64,000 nucleotides of DNA. It comes from Pseudomonas lactis (GTDB lineage: Bacteria; Pseudomonadota; Gammaproteobacteria; Pseudomonadales; Pseudomonadaceae). The stretch is taken from contig NZ_JYLO01000006.1 in assembly GCF_001439845.1 (NCBI RefSeq), forward strand, positions 124,001-188,000, given 5' to 3'. A program made the translations under genes and the position numbers. This document shows positions 10,184-20,202 of this stretch, piece after piece. How positions within the stretch are numbered: position 1 is the stretch's first letter; every line of letters begins with the position of its first letter. The notes beneath the pieces are model-generated. The model did no database searches, had not been told where the DNA came from, and saw only the letters and a program-made list of their open reading frames with translations.

Positions 10184-11008
10184 ATGGGCACTCTTACAGT
10201 CAACCAGAACAAACTGCAAAAACGCCTGCGTCGCCTGGCCGGTGAAGCAGTCGCCGATTTCAACATGATCGAGGACGGCGACAAGGTCATGGTCTGCCTC
10301 TCCGGCGGCAAAGACAGCTACACCATGCTCGACGTGTTGCTGCACCTGCAAAAGGTCGCACCGATCAAGTTCGAGATCGTGGCGGTCAACATGGACCAGA
10401 AGCAACCCGGTTTCCCCGAGCATGTGCTGCCGGCCTACCTGAAAGAACTGGGCGTCGAGTACCACATCGTCGAGAAAGACACTTACTCGGTGGTCAAGGA
10501 ACTGATCCCGGAAGGCAAGACCACCTGCTCACTGTGCTCGCGCCTGCGCCGTGGCACGCTCTACACCTTTGCCGATGAGATCGGCGCGACCAAGATGGCC
10601 CTGGGTCATCACCGCGATGACATCGTCGAGACCTTCTTCCTCAATATGTTCTTCAACGGCTCACTCAAGGCCATGCCGCCCAAGCTGCGTGCCGATGACG
10701 GGCGCAACGTGGTGATCCGCCCGCTGGCGTATTGCAACGAGAAGGACATCCAGGCTTACTCCGACTTCAAGCAATTCCCGATCATTCCGTGCAATCTGTG
10801 CGGCTCCCAGGAAAACCTGCAGCGCCAGGTGGTCAAGGAAATGCTGGTGGATTGGGAGCGCAAGACCCCAGGGCGGACCGAAAGTATCTTCCGCAGCCTG
10901 CAAAACGTGATCCCGTCACAATTGGCCGACCGCAACCTGTTCGACTTCACCAGCCTGAAAATCGACGAGACCGCCGCATCGCGTTTCGTCAATGTAGTGA
11001 ACCTCTGA
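10184..11008 (+). CDS. ttcA: tRNA 2-thiocytidine biosynthesis protein TtcA
   Basis: A 274-residue ATP-dependent enzyme that thiolates cytidine 32 of tRNA using an Fe-S cluster. The PP-loop is [14 protein letters not shown]. The cluster ligands lie in the paired motifs [12 protein letters not shown] and [13 protein letters not shown]. Start chosen at [21 protein letters not shown], which matches the family; the upstream in-frame extension is REPIN DNA. The ribosome site is weak. Confidence 0.96.
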   Translation: MGTLTVNQNKLQKRLRRLAGEAVADFNMIEDGDKVMVCLSGGKDSYTMLDVLLHLQKVAPIKFEIVAVNMDQKQPGFPEHVLPAYLKELGVEYHIVEKDTYSVVKELIPEGKTTCSLCSRLRRGTLYTFADEIGATKMALGHHRDDIVETFFLNMFFNGSLKAMPPKLRADDGRNVVIRPLAYCNEKDIQAYSDFKQFPIIPCNLCGSQENLQRQVVKEMLVDWERKTPGRTESIFRSLQNVIPSQLADRNLFDFTSLKIDETAASRFVNVVNL

Positions 11009-11052
11009 GCCTTCCCAAGGCTCTAGTACACGGCGCTTGCGAGCGCCGTTTT
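11006..11052 (+). terminator. Tandem hairpins ending ttcA transcription
   Basis: GAGCCTT-CCC-AAGGCTC at 11006-11022 is followed by CGGCGC-TTGCGA-GCGCCG and TTTTC at 11031-11052. The second hairpin with its T run is a good intrinsic terminator between ttcA and the Tag-like gene. Confidence 0.7.
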
Positions 11053-11075
11053 CAATTCGACTGACAGGAGAGGGC

Positions 11076-11747
11076 ATGCGCGATTACAAGTGGCTGCACG
11101 AATATTGTCTGAACCGCTTCGGTTCGGCGGCCAAGCTGGAAGCCCATCTGCCGGTGCCCAAGACCCCGGCGCAATTGCGCAAGATCACCGATGACCGTTA
11201 CCTGTCGACCTTGGCGTTGCGGGTGTTCCGCGCTGGCTTGAAGCACAGCGTGGTCGACGCCAAATGGCCGGCGTTCGAGCAGGTGTTCTTTGGCTTCGAT
11301 CCGGAAAAAGTCGTGCTGATGGGCGCCGAGCACCTGGAACGGCTGATGCAAGACACGCGCATCATCCGTCACCTGGGCAAGCTCAAGAGTGTGCCGCGCA
11401 ATGCGCAGATGATCCTGGATATCGAGCAGGAAAAAGGCAGCTTCGGCGCATTTATCGCCGATTGGCCGGTGACTGATATTGTCGGGCTGTGGAAGTACCT
11501 GAGCAAGCATGGCCACCAGCTGGGCGGGCTGTCGGCGCCGCGCTTTTTGCGCATGGTCGGCAAGGACACCTTTGTGCCAAGCGATGACGTGGTGGCGGCG
11601 CTGAATGCGCAGAAGATCGTCGACAAGGCCCCGACCAGCCTGCGCGATTTGGCGACGGTGCAGGGTGCCTTCAACCAGTGGCACGCCGAGAGTGGGCGGC
11701 CGATGTGTCAGCTGTCGATGATGTTGGCCTACACCGCCAACCATTGA
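11076..11747 (+). CDS. DNA-3-methyladenine glycosylase I-like protein
   Basis: A 223-residue protein resembling Tag in its core (YLSTLALRVFRAGLKHSVVDAKWPAFEQVFFGFDPEKVV and IIRHLGKLKSVPRNAQMI). This helical glycosylase family removes 3-methyladenine from DNA. The N-terminal Cys and the C-terminal His/Cys zinc ligands of E. coli Tag are not seen, so this is a zinc-less branch and activity is uncertain. Start chosen at MRDYKWLHEY behind CAGGAGAGG. Confidence 0.7.
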   Translation: MRDYKWLHEYCLNRFGSAAKLEAHLPVPKTPAQLRKITDDRYLSTLALRVFRAGLKHSVVDAKWPAFEQVFFGFDPEKVVLMGAEHLERLMQDTRIIRHLGKLKSVPRNAQMILDIEQEKGSFGAFIADWPVTDIVGLWKYLSKHGHQLGGLSAPRFLRMVGKDTFVPSDDVVAALNAQKIVDKAPTSLRDLATVQGAFNQWHAESGRPMCQLSMMLAYTANH

Positions 11748-11750
11748 TAC

Positions 11751-11869
11751 TGATCGTTCCCACGCTCCGCGTGGGAATGCATCCTGTGACGCTCCGCGTC
11801 ACCCTTGCACTAGCCCCGGGACGCAGAGCGTCCTGGGCAGCATTCCCACGCGGAGCGTGGGAACGATCA
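11751..11869. repeat. Nested inverted repeat, TCGTTCCCACGCTCCGCGTG class
   Basis: The ends TGATCGTTCCCACGCTCC and its reverse complement flank inner palindromes GACGCTCCGCGTC and GGACGCAGAGCGTCC. This is a separate repeat family from the TGTRGGAGC REPINs. It fills the whole gap between the convergent Tag-like and DUF2069 genes and may also act as a bidirectional terminator. Confidence 0.85.
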
Positions 11870-11870
11870 G

Positions 11871-13223
<1,353 letters not shown>

Positions 13224-13338
13224 GTGCGGGTCGCATCTTGCGTAAGGTGGCGGGTATTCTACCTGCGCTGGCGCCTGTCCTTAAACCGTAAGAGGCGATA
13301 GGCCGCAGCCAACGTTCATTTTTGCGAAGGAATACCCC

Positions 13339-13800
13339 ATGACAAGGCGACTGATCGGTGCATTGGCGACCATCACAACCCTGCTGCTCAGCGGCTGCGG
13401 TAACGATTACGGCGTTGACCAATATGGCCAGAAAGTGGCGGCCGAACGCTTGGACAAACAGTGGCTGGTGGTCAACTACTGGGCCGAATGGTGTGGCCCG
13501 TGCCGCACGGAAATCCCTGAGCTCAATGCCCTGGCAGAACAGTTGAAAGGCCAGAATGTCGGGGTGTTCGGCGTCAACTTCGACAATGTACAGGGTGAAG
13601 AACTGAAGGCCGCCAGCGACAAGCTGGGGATCAAGTTCACGGTGCTGGCCCAGAACCCGGACGGGATCTTCGAGATTCCGCGCAGCGAGGCCTTGCCGGT
13701 GACCTACATCATCGACGACAAGGGCAAGGTGCGTGAGCAGTTGATGGGTGAGCAGACGGCGGAAGGGGTGTTGGCCAAGCTCAAGGCCTTGAAAGGCTAA
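13339..13800 (+). CDS. TlpA-like thiol:disulfide interchange lipoprotein
   Basis: A 153-residue thioredoxin-fold lipoprotein. The signal peptide ends in LLLSGC with the lipidated Cys20, and the redox motif WCGPC is at 51-55. The cis-proline is in ALPVTYIID. It probably acts in the periplasm, anchored to a membrane, as a reductant of protein disulfides. The ribosome site GAAGGAA precedes the ATG. Confidence 0.88.
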   Translation: MTRRLIGALATITTLLLSGCGNDYGVDQYGQKVAAERLDKQWLVVNYWAEWCGPCRTEIPELNALAEQLKGQNVGVFGVNFDNVQGEELKAASDKLGIKFTVLAQNPDGIFEIPRSEALPVTYIIDDKGKVREQLMGEQTAEGVLAKLKALKG

Positions 13801-13802
13801 AA

Positions 13803-14422
13803 CTGTGGGAGCTGGCTTGCCTGCGATGGCCATAGGTATCTACACAGTTTTGGTGCGGCGCTGAACCTGTGGTGAGGGAGCTTGCTCCCGTGACGGCCTG
13901 ACAGCCGGCGCTGATCTAACTGAGGCACGGTGATCCAAATGTGGGAGCTGGCTTGCCTGCGAAGGCGGCCTGCCAGCCGACCGGGATATTGGATTTGACC
14001 GAGTACATATCCATTATTTAGGTAACGGCCACCGATGGTTCCGCTCTGACAGCGGCTCATTTTTGAAGAGCGCAAAAGTAAGCAAAACGCTCTTGCCCCA
14101 CCACTCGGCACCTCGCTTGGGCTCGGTGTGCCCGTAATCCGCCAGTGATTTGGGGGGCCGCCGCCACGCGCCCTCCATGGCGCGGGGCGGCTAAACCGGC
14201 ATCCCTGCCGGTTTACCCCCCAAATCCCTGTCGAATTCCGGCCAGCGTGGTTTAACGGGGCGCCTGAGATCAAAAGCAGATCAAGCGCGGCTCGCTTCGC
14301 ATCGTGGTTACCGTCTGCTGTTACAACCCACAAAGTTGTGTAGATACCGATGCTGCGATGGCATCGCTGCGGTGTACCTGATACACCGCGTCGTCCGCAT
14401 CGCAGGCAAGCCAGCTCCCACA
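13803..14422. repeat. REPIN of the TGTGGGAGCTGGC class, split by an insertion
   Basis: The left arm CTGTGGGAGCTGGCTTGCCT begins at 13803 and its matching right arm CGCAGGCAAGCCAGCTCCCA ends near 14421. Removing 13831-14362 gives a normal-sized REPIN with a continuous spacer. Together with the inserted element, this fills the 664-base gap between the TlpA-like and META-domain genes; no gene is seen there. Confidence 0.8.
13831..14352. mobile_element. 522-bp MITE-like element with 16-bp terminal inverted repeats
   Basis: The left end CATAGGTATCTACACA and the reverse complement of the right end, CATCGGTATCTACACA, match at 15 of 16 bases. The element is flanked by an exact 10-bp direct repeat CTGCGATGGC at 13821-13830 and 14353-14362, which looks like a target-site duplication. 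It has no open frame for a transposase. It carries a solitary TGTGGGAGCTGGC half-site near 13940 and a perfect hairpin TAAACCGGC-ATCCCT-GCCGGTTTA at 14192-14215. The central part (about 14020-14330) resembles a dispersed non-coding repeat I recall from other fluorescens-group genomes. Confidence 0.72.
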
Positions 14423-14464
14423 GAACCAGAGGACACCGCGTTAATACAGGAGCGTGCGTCTAGG

Positions 14465-14887
14465 TCAGCCTTCTTCGAGCCACAAGCGGATCGGCTTGCC
14501 TTCGGCTGGCCAGAACCGCGTCTGCTCGATCGGCGAGATGTCCCAGCGCTGCACGCTTTGCAGGGCCTGGAAGAAGCGATGCTCTTGCTCCATCAGGGCT
14601 TCGGCGCACATTTTTCGGGTGCTGCCGACCGGGCCGAAGCTGAGCTTGTTGCCTTCGACGGTGTACGGTGCAAACCAGTGGTTGCAGCCGCCATTGCCAT
14701 AGGCCCGGCCATCGGCGCCCAGGGTGATGGTCAGGTGCGCGTAGTCCATCAATGGCCGCTCACCAATCCATTCCACTACGTAGCTGTGGTCGCGCTCGAG
14801 CTTGGCGCCATCGGCGGCGCAGCCTGCCAGGCCTACTCCGATCGCGGCAAGCAGCAGCGGGGCTTTCATTGCGCGGCCTGCTGGCAT
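14465..14887 (-). CDS. META-domain lipoprotein (HslJ-like)
   Basis: A 140-residue protein with an in-frame N-terminal signal whose lipobox LAGC precedes AADGAKLERD; the preferred start is MKAPLLLAAIGVGL, about 6 codons into the frame. The body has META/HslJ features: YAHLTITLGADGRAYGNGGCNHW and GPVGSTRKMCAEALMEQEHRFFQAL. HslJ-like proteins are envelope proteins of poorly known function. It overlaps the end of the zinc-ribbon gene upstream. Confidence 0.78.
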   Translation of the reverse strand: MPAGRAMKAPLLLAAIGVGLAGCAADGAKLERDHSYVVEWIGERPLMDYAHLTITLGADGRAYGNGGCNHWFAPYTVEGNKLSFGPVGSTRKMCAEALMEQEHRFFQALQSVQRWDISPIEQTRFWPAEGKPIRLWLEEG

Positions 14888-15306
14888 TTCGGGCAGCGGT
14901 GCTTATCGCCTTCGCTGGCCCAACCCAGTTCTTTGATACGCGCGTTGGCAGCCGGTTGCAGCGGTGCCTTGGTCAGCTTGGTTTCTACCGCGAATTCAAA
15001 CTCCAGCACGGCGTCGCAGCTGTCGCAGTTGACCTTCCAGGTGTGAATCTCCAATTCGCCGAACTTCGGCCCTTGGGCCATGGCGACCCACTGGCCTGCC
15101 GGGCGGATGGAGTAGCGTGCGTCACCTTCGACGGTCAGGCGCATCGACAGGGTTTTACTGCCGCGCAGGCTGACGATCAGGACGTCGCCATGTTTGATCG
15201 AACCACCGTTGCCGGTGACCTGGTAACGGCCCGGCACCAGGGCGCGGCATTCGATCAGGGTGTGTTGCGGGCTCAGCAAGCTGAAGCGGAAATCGTGTTC
15301 GGCCAT
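14866..15306 (-). CDS. Hypothetical protein with C-terminal zinc-ribbon cysteines
   Basis: A 146-residue cytosolic protein. Cysteine pairs CDSC (near residue 93) and CPKC (near 140) could bind one zinc. The middle is rich in beta strands. Start chosen at MAEHDFRFSLLSPQ behind GGAGG. Its stop overlaps the start of the META-domain lipoprotein gene by about 4-20 bases, so they are co-transcribed. I do not recognise a named family. Confidence 0.7.
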   Translation of the reverse strand: MAEHDFRFSLLSPQHTLIECRALVPGRYQVTGNGGSIKHGDVLIVSLRGSKTLSMRLTVEGDARYSIRPAGQWVAMAQGPKFGELEIHTWKVNCDSCDAVLEFEFAVETKLTKAPLQPAANARIKELGWASEGDKHRCPKCQQAAQ

Positions 15307-15377
15307 GGATCCTCCAAATAGGCGCGGCATCCTATCACGGGTGCCGGCCTATCATGAGCCTGGTATGTGACCGCTGA

Positions 15378-16367
15378 TCATCCCTCGACCAGGTTCTGCG
15401 CCCGGCCATCGGCCCACGCGGCAATGTTGGCCAATGTGGTGCCGGCAATCGCCGCCAGGGCTTCACGGGTGAGGAAGGCCTGGTGCGCGGTGATGATCAC
15501 GTTGGGGAAGGTCAGCAGGCGGGCGAGCACGTCATCTTGCAGGGGCAGGTCCGAGCGGTCCTCGAAAAACAATTGAGCTTCTTCTTCGTAGACGTCCAGC
15601 CCCAGGTAGCCCAACTGGCCCAGCTTGAGCGCTTCGATCAGTGCCGGCGTATCGACCAGGCCACCGCGCCCGGTGTTGATCAGCATCGCACCGGGCTGCA
15701 TCTGCGCCAGTGAGCGGGCATTGATCAGGTGTTTGCTGTCGGCGGTCAGCGGGCAGTGCAGGCTGATGATCTGCGCCTCGGCCAACAGTTCAGGCAGGCT
15801 TACGTAGCGGGCGCCAAGTTCATGCACCTGTGGGTTGGGGAAGGGGTCGTAGGCCAGCAGTTGGCAGCCGAAGCCGGCCATGATCTTGGCGAAGGTCGCG
15901 CCGATCTGCCCGGTGCCGACCACGCCGACCGTTTTGCCGACCAGATCGAAACCGGTGAGCCCGTGCAGGCTGAAATCACCGTCGCGGGTGCGGTTGTAGG
16001 CACGGTGCAGACGGCGGTTGAGCGCCAGAATCAGCGCGACCGCGTGTTCGGCCACCGCGTGGGGCGAATAGGCGGGCACGCGCACGATACTCAGGCCCAG
16101 GCGCTGGGCGGCGGGCAAGTCGACATGGTTGTAGCCCGCCGAGCGCAGGGCAATCAGGCGTGTGCCGCCCTTGGCCAGTTGCTCCAGCACGGGGGCGCTG
16201 AGGTCGTCGTTGATAAAGGCGCAGACCACTTCGTGGTGTTCGGCCAGGGCCACGGTATCGAGGTTCAGGCGTGCCGGTTGGAACTGCAGTTCGATACTGG
16301 CCGGCAGCGGTTCGCCGAGGAAACTCTCGCGGTCGTAGGTTTGGCTGCTGAAGAGAATGACGCGCAT
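15378..16367 (-). CDS. ldhA: D-lactate dehydrogenase (fermentative type)
   Basis: A 329-residue NAD-dependent D-2-hydroxyacid dehydrogenase. The Rossmann loop is GVVGTGQIGATFAKI; the substrate Arg is within the NTGRGGLVD segment and the catalytic His in ITAHQAFLTREAL. Start chosen at MRVILFSSQTYDRESF, the family N terminus. Position next to gacS matches P. aeruginosa, where ldhA also neighbours gacS. Confidence 0.92.
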   Translation of the reverse strand: MRVILFSSQTYDRESFLGEPLPASIELQFQPARLNLDTVALAEHHEVVCAFINDDLSAPVLEQLAKGGTRLIALRSAGYNHVDLPAAQRLGLSIVRVPAYSPHAVAEHAVALILALNRRLHRAYNRTRDGDFSLHGLTGFDLVGKTVGVVGTGQIGATFAKIMAGFGCQLLAYDPFPNPQVHELGARYVSLPELLAEAQIISLHCPLTADSKHLINARSLAQMQPGAMLINTGRGGLVDTPALIEALKLGQLGYLGLDVYEEEAQLFFEDRSDLPLQDDVLARLLTFPNVIITAHQAFLTREALAAIAGTTLANIAAWADGRAQNLVEG

Positions 16368-16405
16368 TGAAAAGGCTCCCTGCAATGACAGAATAGATGC
16401 GTACT

Positions 16406-16505
16406 TGTAGGAGCGAGCTTGCTCGCGAAAAACGTCAACGATAACGCGTTCATTCTGGTTTAACGCGGTGTTCTCTGGTTTTTCGCGAGCACGCTCGCTC
16501 CTACA
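16406..16505. repeat. REPIN, TGTAGGAGCGAGC class
   Basis: Left arm TGTAGGAGCGAGCTTGCTCG and an inverted right arm with one substitution (GAGCACGCTCGCTCCTACA). The spacer begins with AACGTCAACGATAACGCG, as in the copies at 41000 and 42909. It lies between gacS and ldhA. Confidence 0.88.
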
Positions 16506-16514
16506 GTCGGACGG

Positions 16515-19268
16515 TCAGGCACTTACTCTGGCTTCACTGGCCAACCGTGCAATCGCCATGTCCAGTTCATCCAGCGCAGCCATGGCCTTGGCGTCATCCT
16601 GCTTGAGCAGGGTTTCGGCGCGCTGGCAGGCCGCCCGCAATTGCGGCACGCCACAATAGCGCGTGGCGCCGTGCAGGCGGTGCACGCGTTCGATCAAGGC
16701 GTGGTTGTCATTGGCTTCGCGGGCGACGGTAATCGCCAGGCGATCAGCCTCCAGGGAGGCCAGCAGCATGGCGAGCATATCGGCGGCCAGGTCGGCCTTG
16801 TTGGCGGCCAGGCGCAGGCCTTCTTCGTGGTCGAGTACCAAGAGCTGCACGCCCTGGGCTGCACCCTCATGGGTGCGCTCCGGGCCTTGGTTACGCAGCG
16901 CCAGGCCGGTCCATTTCAAGACCACCTGGGCCAATTGCCGCTCGCTGATGGGCTTGGTCAAGTAGTCGTCCATGCCGCTTTGCAGCAGGGCTCGTTTTTC
17001 GTTGGCCATGGCATGGGCCGTGAGGGCTACCACCGGCAGCGGCGTGCCGTGGCGTTCGCTTTCCCACTGGCGGATCGCCTCGGTGCTCTGGCGGCCATCC
17101 ATGCCGGGCATTTGCACGTCCATCAGCACCAAATCGAAAGTTTCTTGCTTCACGGCGTCGACCGCCGCGTAACCGCTTTCCACCGCCTGCACCTTGGCAC
17201 CCATGTCTTCCAACAGGGTTTGCACCAGCAGCAGGTTGGCCGGGTTGTCGTCCACGCACAGCACCCGTGGCGCACGGCTGGACAACGGCTCACCGGGTTC
17301 GCTGCGCGAAGGGCGCGGGCTGATCAGATCGGCCAGCGAGCGGCGCAGCTTGCGCGTACAAGCGGGCTTGGCCTGCAATTGGCTGTTGGGGTTGGGCACC
17401 GATTGGTTGAACAGCATCTGCTCGGTGGTCGGGCACAGCACCAGCACCTTGCAGCCCAGGTGTTCAAGGTCCCACAGGTGTTGGTTGAGGCGCTCGGGCG
17501 GAATGTCATTGGCCGTGACACCCAGCACCGCCAGGCTGATGGCCTGTTCGGTCTGGTGCGCACTGGTGATGCCATTGGTCAGGCTTTCCAGGGTGTTGAA
17601 GGGCGTGACTTCCAGGCCGCAGTCTTCCAACTGATGTTGCAGGGCCTGGCGCGCCAGTTCGTGGTTTTCCAGTACGGCCACACGCCGCCCCAGCAGCGGC
17701 GCGGCGGGCAGGTCCTCGACGTCGTCACGGGTTTTGGGCAGGTTCAGGCTGATCCAGAATTCGGAGCCTTCACCCGGCGTGCTGTCGACGCCGATTTCGC
17801 CGCCCATCTGCTCGATCAACCGCTTGGAAATCACCAGGCCCAAACCGGTGCCGCCGGGCTGGCGCGACAGCGAGTTGTCGGCCTGGCTGAATGCCTGGAA
17901 CAGGGCGCGCACATCCTGGTTGGACAGGCCGATGCCGGTGTCTTGCACGCTGATGCGCAATTGCACGCTGTCTTCTTGTTCATCTTCAATCATCGCTCGG
18001 GCCACAATGGTGCCTTCGCGGGTGAACTTGATCGCATTGCTGATCAGGTTGGTCAGAATCTGCTTGAGCCGCAGCGGGTCGCCCACCAACGCCAGCGGCG
18101 TGTCGCGGTACACCAGGCTCACCAGTTCGAGCTGCTTGGCATGGGCGGCGGGGGCGAGGATGGTCAAGGTGTCTTGCAGCAAGTCGCGCAGGTTGAAAGG
18201 CACGCTGTCGAGCACCAGTTTGCCGGCTTCAATCTTCGAGAAATCGAGGATTTCGTTGATGATGCCCAGCAGGTTATCCGCAGATTTTTCGATAGTGCCC
18301 AGGTAGTCCAACTGGCGCGGCGACAGCTCGCTTTTTTGCAATAGGTGAGTAAATCCGAGGATGCCGTTGAGCGGCGTGCGGATTTCATGGCTCATGTTGG
18401 CCAGGAACTCCGACTTGATACGGCTGGCCTCCAGGGCTTCCTTGCGCGCCAGGTCGAGCTCGATGTTCTGGATCTCGATGGTTTCCAGGTTCTGGCGCAC
18501 GTCTTCGGTGGCCTGGTCGATGCTGTGTTGCAGCTCTTCCTGGGCATTTTGCAGGGTTTCGGCCATGCGGTTGATGCCCGAGGCGAGCTGGTCCAACTCC
18601 TGGCTGCCCAAGGGTGGCAAGCGTGTCTCCAGGTTGCCGTCCTTGAGTTGGGCCACCGCTTGCTTGATCTGGCCAATCGGCGAATTGATGGTGCGGCTGA
18701 TACGCAGGGCGAGGGCGGCGGTGCACATCAGGCCGATGGCGATCAACAGCAGGCTGGCGAACAGGCTGCGATAGCCACGCAGCAACATGCCATTGTGAGA
18801 CAGCTCCACTTCGACCCAACCCAGCAGGCGGTCGGCCTCATCCGGAATCAGCTCGCCCGCCAGGTTGCGATGGCGGCCAAACACCGGCAGTAAATAGCGG
18901 GTGGCGTCGTTGCCGGTGCGCTGCAACAGGTGCGAACTGTTGCCGGTGGGCGGCTGGTTGAGCATGGTCGGGCCGGCGTGGGCCAGGGAAGAGCGGTCTG
19001 GCGCCAGGAACGACACCGCGCGCACATCCGGCTGCTCCAGGGACTGGGTCGCGATGCGCTCCAGCAGGTCGGTGTTCTTATGACCGAGGGCAGGTGCCAC
19101 CAACGGCGCCAATTGCTCGGCGATCATTTCGCCGCGTTGCAGCATCTGGGTTTGCAACTCCGAGAGCTGCATCCAGGTGAAATAGCCGCCCAACAGCAAC
19201 GCCATCAGGCTGGTCGGTAATAAGGTCAGCAACAGTACGCGGCCTTTTATCCCCATTCTTCTAAGCAC
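16515..19268 (-). CDS. gacS: Hybrid sensor histidine kinase GacS
   Basis: A 917-residue tripartite hybrid kinase, the length of known fluorescens GacS. It has an N-terminal transmembrane segment (about 8-29), a periplasmic loop, a second membrane segment (about 166-190), HAMP, an H-box with His294 in [12 protein letters not shown], an ATPase domain ([10 protein letters not shown]), a receiver with [10 protein letters not shown], and a C-terminal Hpt domain with [12 protein letters not shown]. With GacA it controls the Rsm small RNAs and secondary metabolism. The start codon is GTG behind AGGAG. No frameshift is visible, so it appears intact. Confidence 0.96.
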   Translation of the reverse strand: MLRRMGIKGRVLLLTLLPTSLMALLLGGYFTWMQLSELQTQMLQRGEMIAEQLAPLVAPALGHKNTDLLERIATQSLEQPDVRAVSFLAPDRSSLAHAGPTMLNQPPTGNSSHLLQRTGNDATRYLLPVFGRHRNLAGELIPDEADRLLGWVEVELSHNGMLLRGYRSLFASLLLIAIGLMCTAALALRISRTINSPIGQIKQAVAQLKDGNLETRLPPLGSQELDQLASGINRMAETLQNAQEELQHSIDQATEDVRQNLETIEIQNIELDLARKEALEASRIKSEFLANMSHEIRTPLNGILGFTHLLQKSELSPRQLDYLGTIEKSADNLLGIINEILDFSKIEAGKLVLDSVPFNLRDLLQDTLTILAPAAHAKQLELVSLVYRDTPLALVGDPLRLKQILTNLISNAIKFTREGTIVARAMIEDEQEDSVQLRISVQDTGIGLSNQDVRALFQAFSQADNSLSRQPGGTGLGLVISKRLIEQMGGEIGVDSTPGEGSEFWISLNLPKTRDDVEDLPAAPLLGRRVAVLENHELARQALQHQLEDCGLEVTPFNTLESLTNGITSAHQTEQAISLAVLGVTANDIPPERLNQHLWDLEHLGCKVLVLCPTTEQMLFNQSVPNPNSQLQAKPACTRKLRRSLADLISPRPSRSEPGEPLSSRAPRVLCVDDNPANLLLVQTLLEDMGAKVQAVESGYAAVDAVKQETFDLVLMDVQMPGMDGRQSTEAIRQWESERHGTPLPVVALTAHAMANEKRALLQSGMDDYLTKPISERQLAQVVLKWTGLALRNQGPERTHEGAAQGVQLLVLDHEEGLRLAANKADLAADMLAMLLASLEADRLAITVAREANDNHALIERVHRLHGATRYCGVPQLRAACQRAETLLKQDDAKAMAALDELDMAIARLASEARVSA

Positions 19269-19446
19269 GCCACTCTCCTGCTACCACGTTGTTATCAATC
19301 ATCCACGCCGGCATCCGGCCCGCGCCACCTGCGCAGTGTAGCCATTTGCACGGCCTGGAATCTTGCAAATTAATGACATACGGCAATCTTCGGGCCATTC
19401 GGCGCCGGGTGGCGATTGCCTGTGAACGTTTAATCTTGAATAATCA

Positions 19447-20202
19447 GTGATTGAGAATGACTTGCAGACGCTAATGACTCCCGCAGCAGTTGGCCTACCC
19501 AGTATCCTGACCATCGAAGACGACCCGGTGTTGGGCGCCTATGTGCACGAGCAGCTTGGCCGCAGTGGCTTCCAGGTGACCTGGTGCCGGAACGGTCAGC
19601 AGGGCCTGCAACTGGCCCGCGCCGAGGCCTTCGACCTGGTGCTGATGGACATTCTGCTGCCAGGGCTGGACGGTTTGTCGATCCTCACCCATTTGCGCCA
19701 GAGCCACGCCATGCCGGTGATCCTGATGTCGGCGCTGGGCGCTGAAGCCGATCGCATCAGCGGCTTTCGCCTGGGCGCGGACGACTATCTGCCCAAGCCG
19801 TTCAGCATGGTTGAATTGTGCGTGCGTATTGAAGCGATCCTGCGCCGCGTTGCCCTAGACCGCCGACCCGAGCCGCCGCGTGCCCCGGCACCCGAAGATG
19901 CCCGCGTGCTGCACTTTGATGATCAGCGCTGCGATGTGTCCTGCCAGGACCAGTGGGCCGCGCTCACGCGCAGCGAATACCGCCTGCTGGAAACCCTGCA
20001 CCGCAATACCGAAGAAGTCCTCAGCAAAGCCTTCCTGTATCAGCAGGTGTTGCAGCGCGGTTACGCACCCCATGACCGCAGTCTCGATATGCACGTCAGC
20101 CAGATCCGCCGCAAGCTCAAGGCCATCGGTTACATCGAGCGGGAAGTGCGCACCGTGTGGGGCAAGGGCTACGTGCTGAGCGGTCACGATGAAGGGCTTT
20201 GA
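19447..20202 (+). CDS. OmpR-family response regulator
   Basis: A 251-residue regulator with a receiver domain (acidic pair in LTIEDDPVLG, phosphoacceptor Asp68 in LVLMDILLPGLDG, LGADDYLPKPF) and a C-terminal winged helix (RSLDMHVSQIRRKLK, VRTVWGKGYVL). The GTG at 19447 gives the longest form; the ATG at 19474 (MTPAAVGLPS) is an alternative, and neither has a strong ribosome site. It is divergent from gacS and overlaps its kinase gene. In P. aeruginosa the pair at this spot is PirRS, so it may be a PirR homologue. Confidence 0.88.
   Translation: MIENDLQTLMTPAAVGLPSILTIEDDPVLGAYVHEQLGRSGFQVTWCRNGQQGLQLARAEAFDLVLMDILLPGLDGLSILTHLRQSHAMPVILMSALGAEADRISGFRLGADDYLPKPFSMVELCVRIEAILRRVALDRRPEPPRAPAPEDARVLHFDDQRCDVSCQDQWAALTRSEYRLLETLHRNTEEVLSKAFLYQQVLQRGYAPHDRSLDMHVSQIRRKLKAIGYIEREVRTVWGKGYVLSGHDEGL

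Noticed and set aside
16641-18344. 567-codon plus-strand frame opposite gacS
   Set aside because: Composition is the His/Gln/Val-rich pattern typical of antisense shadows of GC-rich genes, and gacS is complete on the minus strand.
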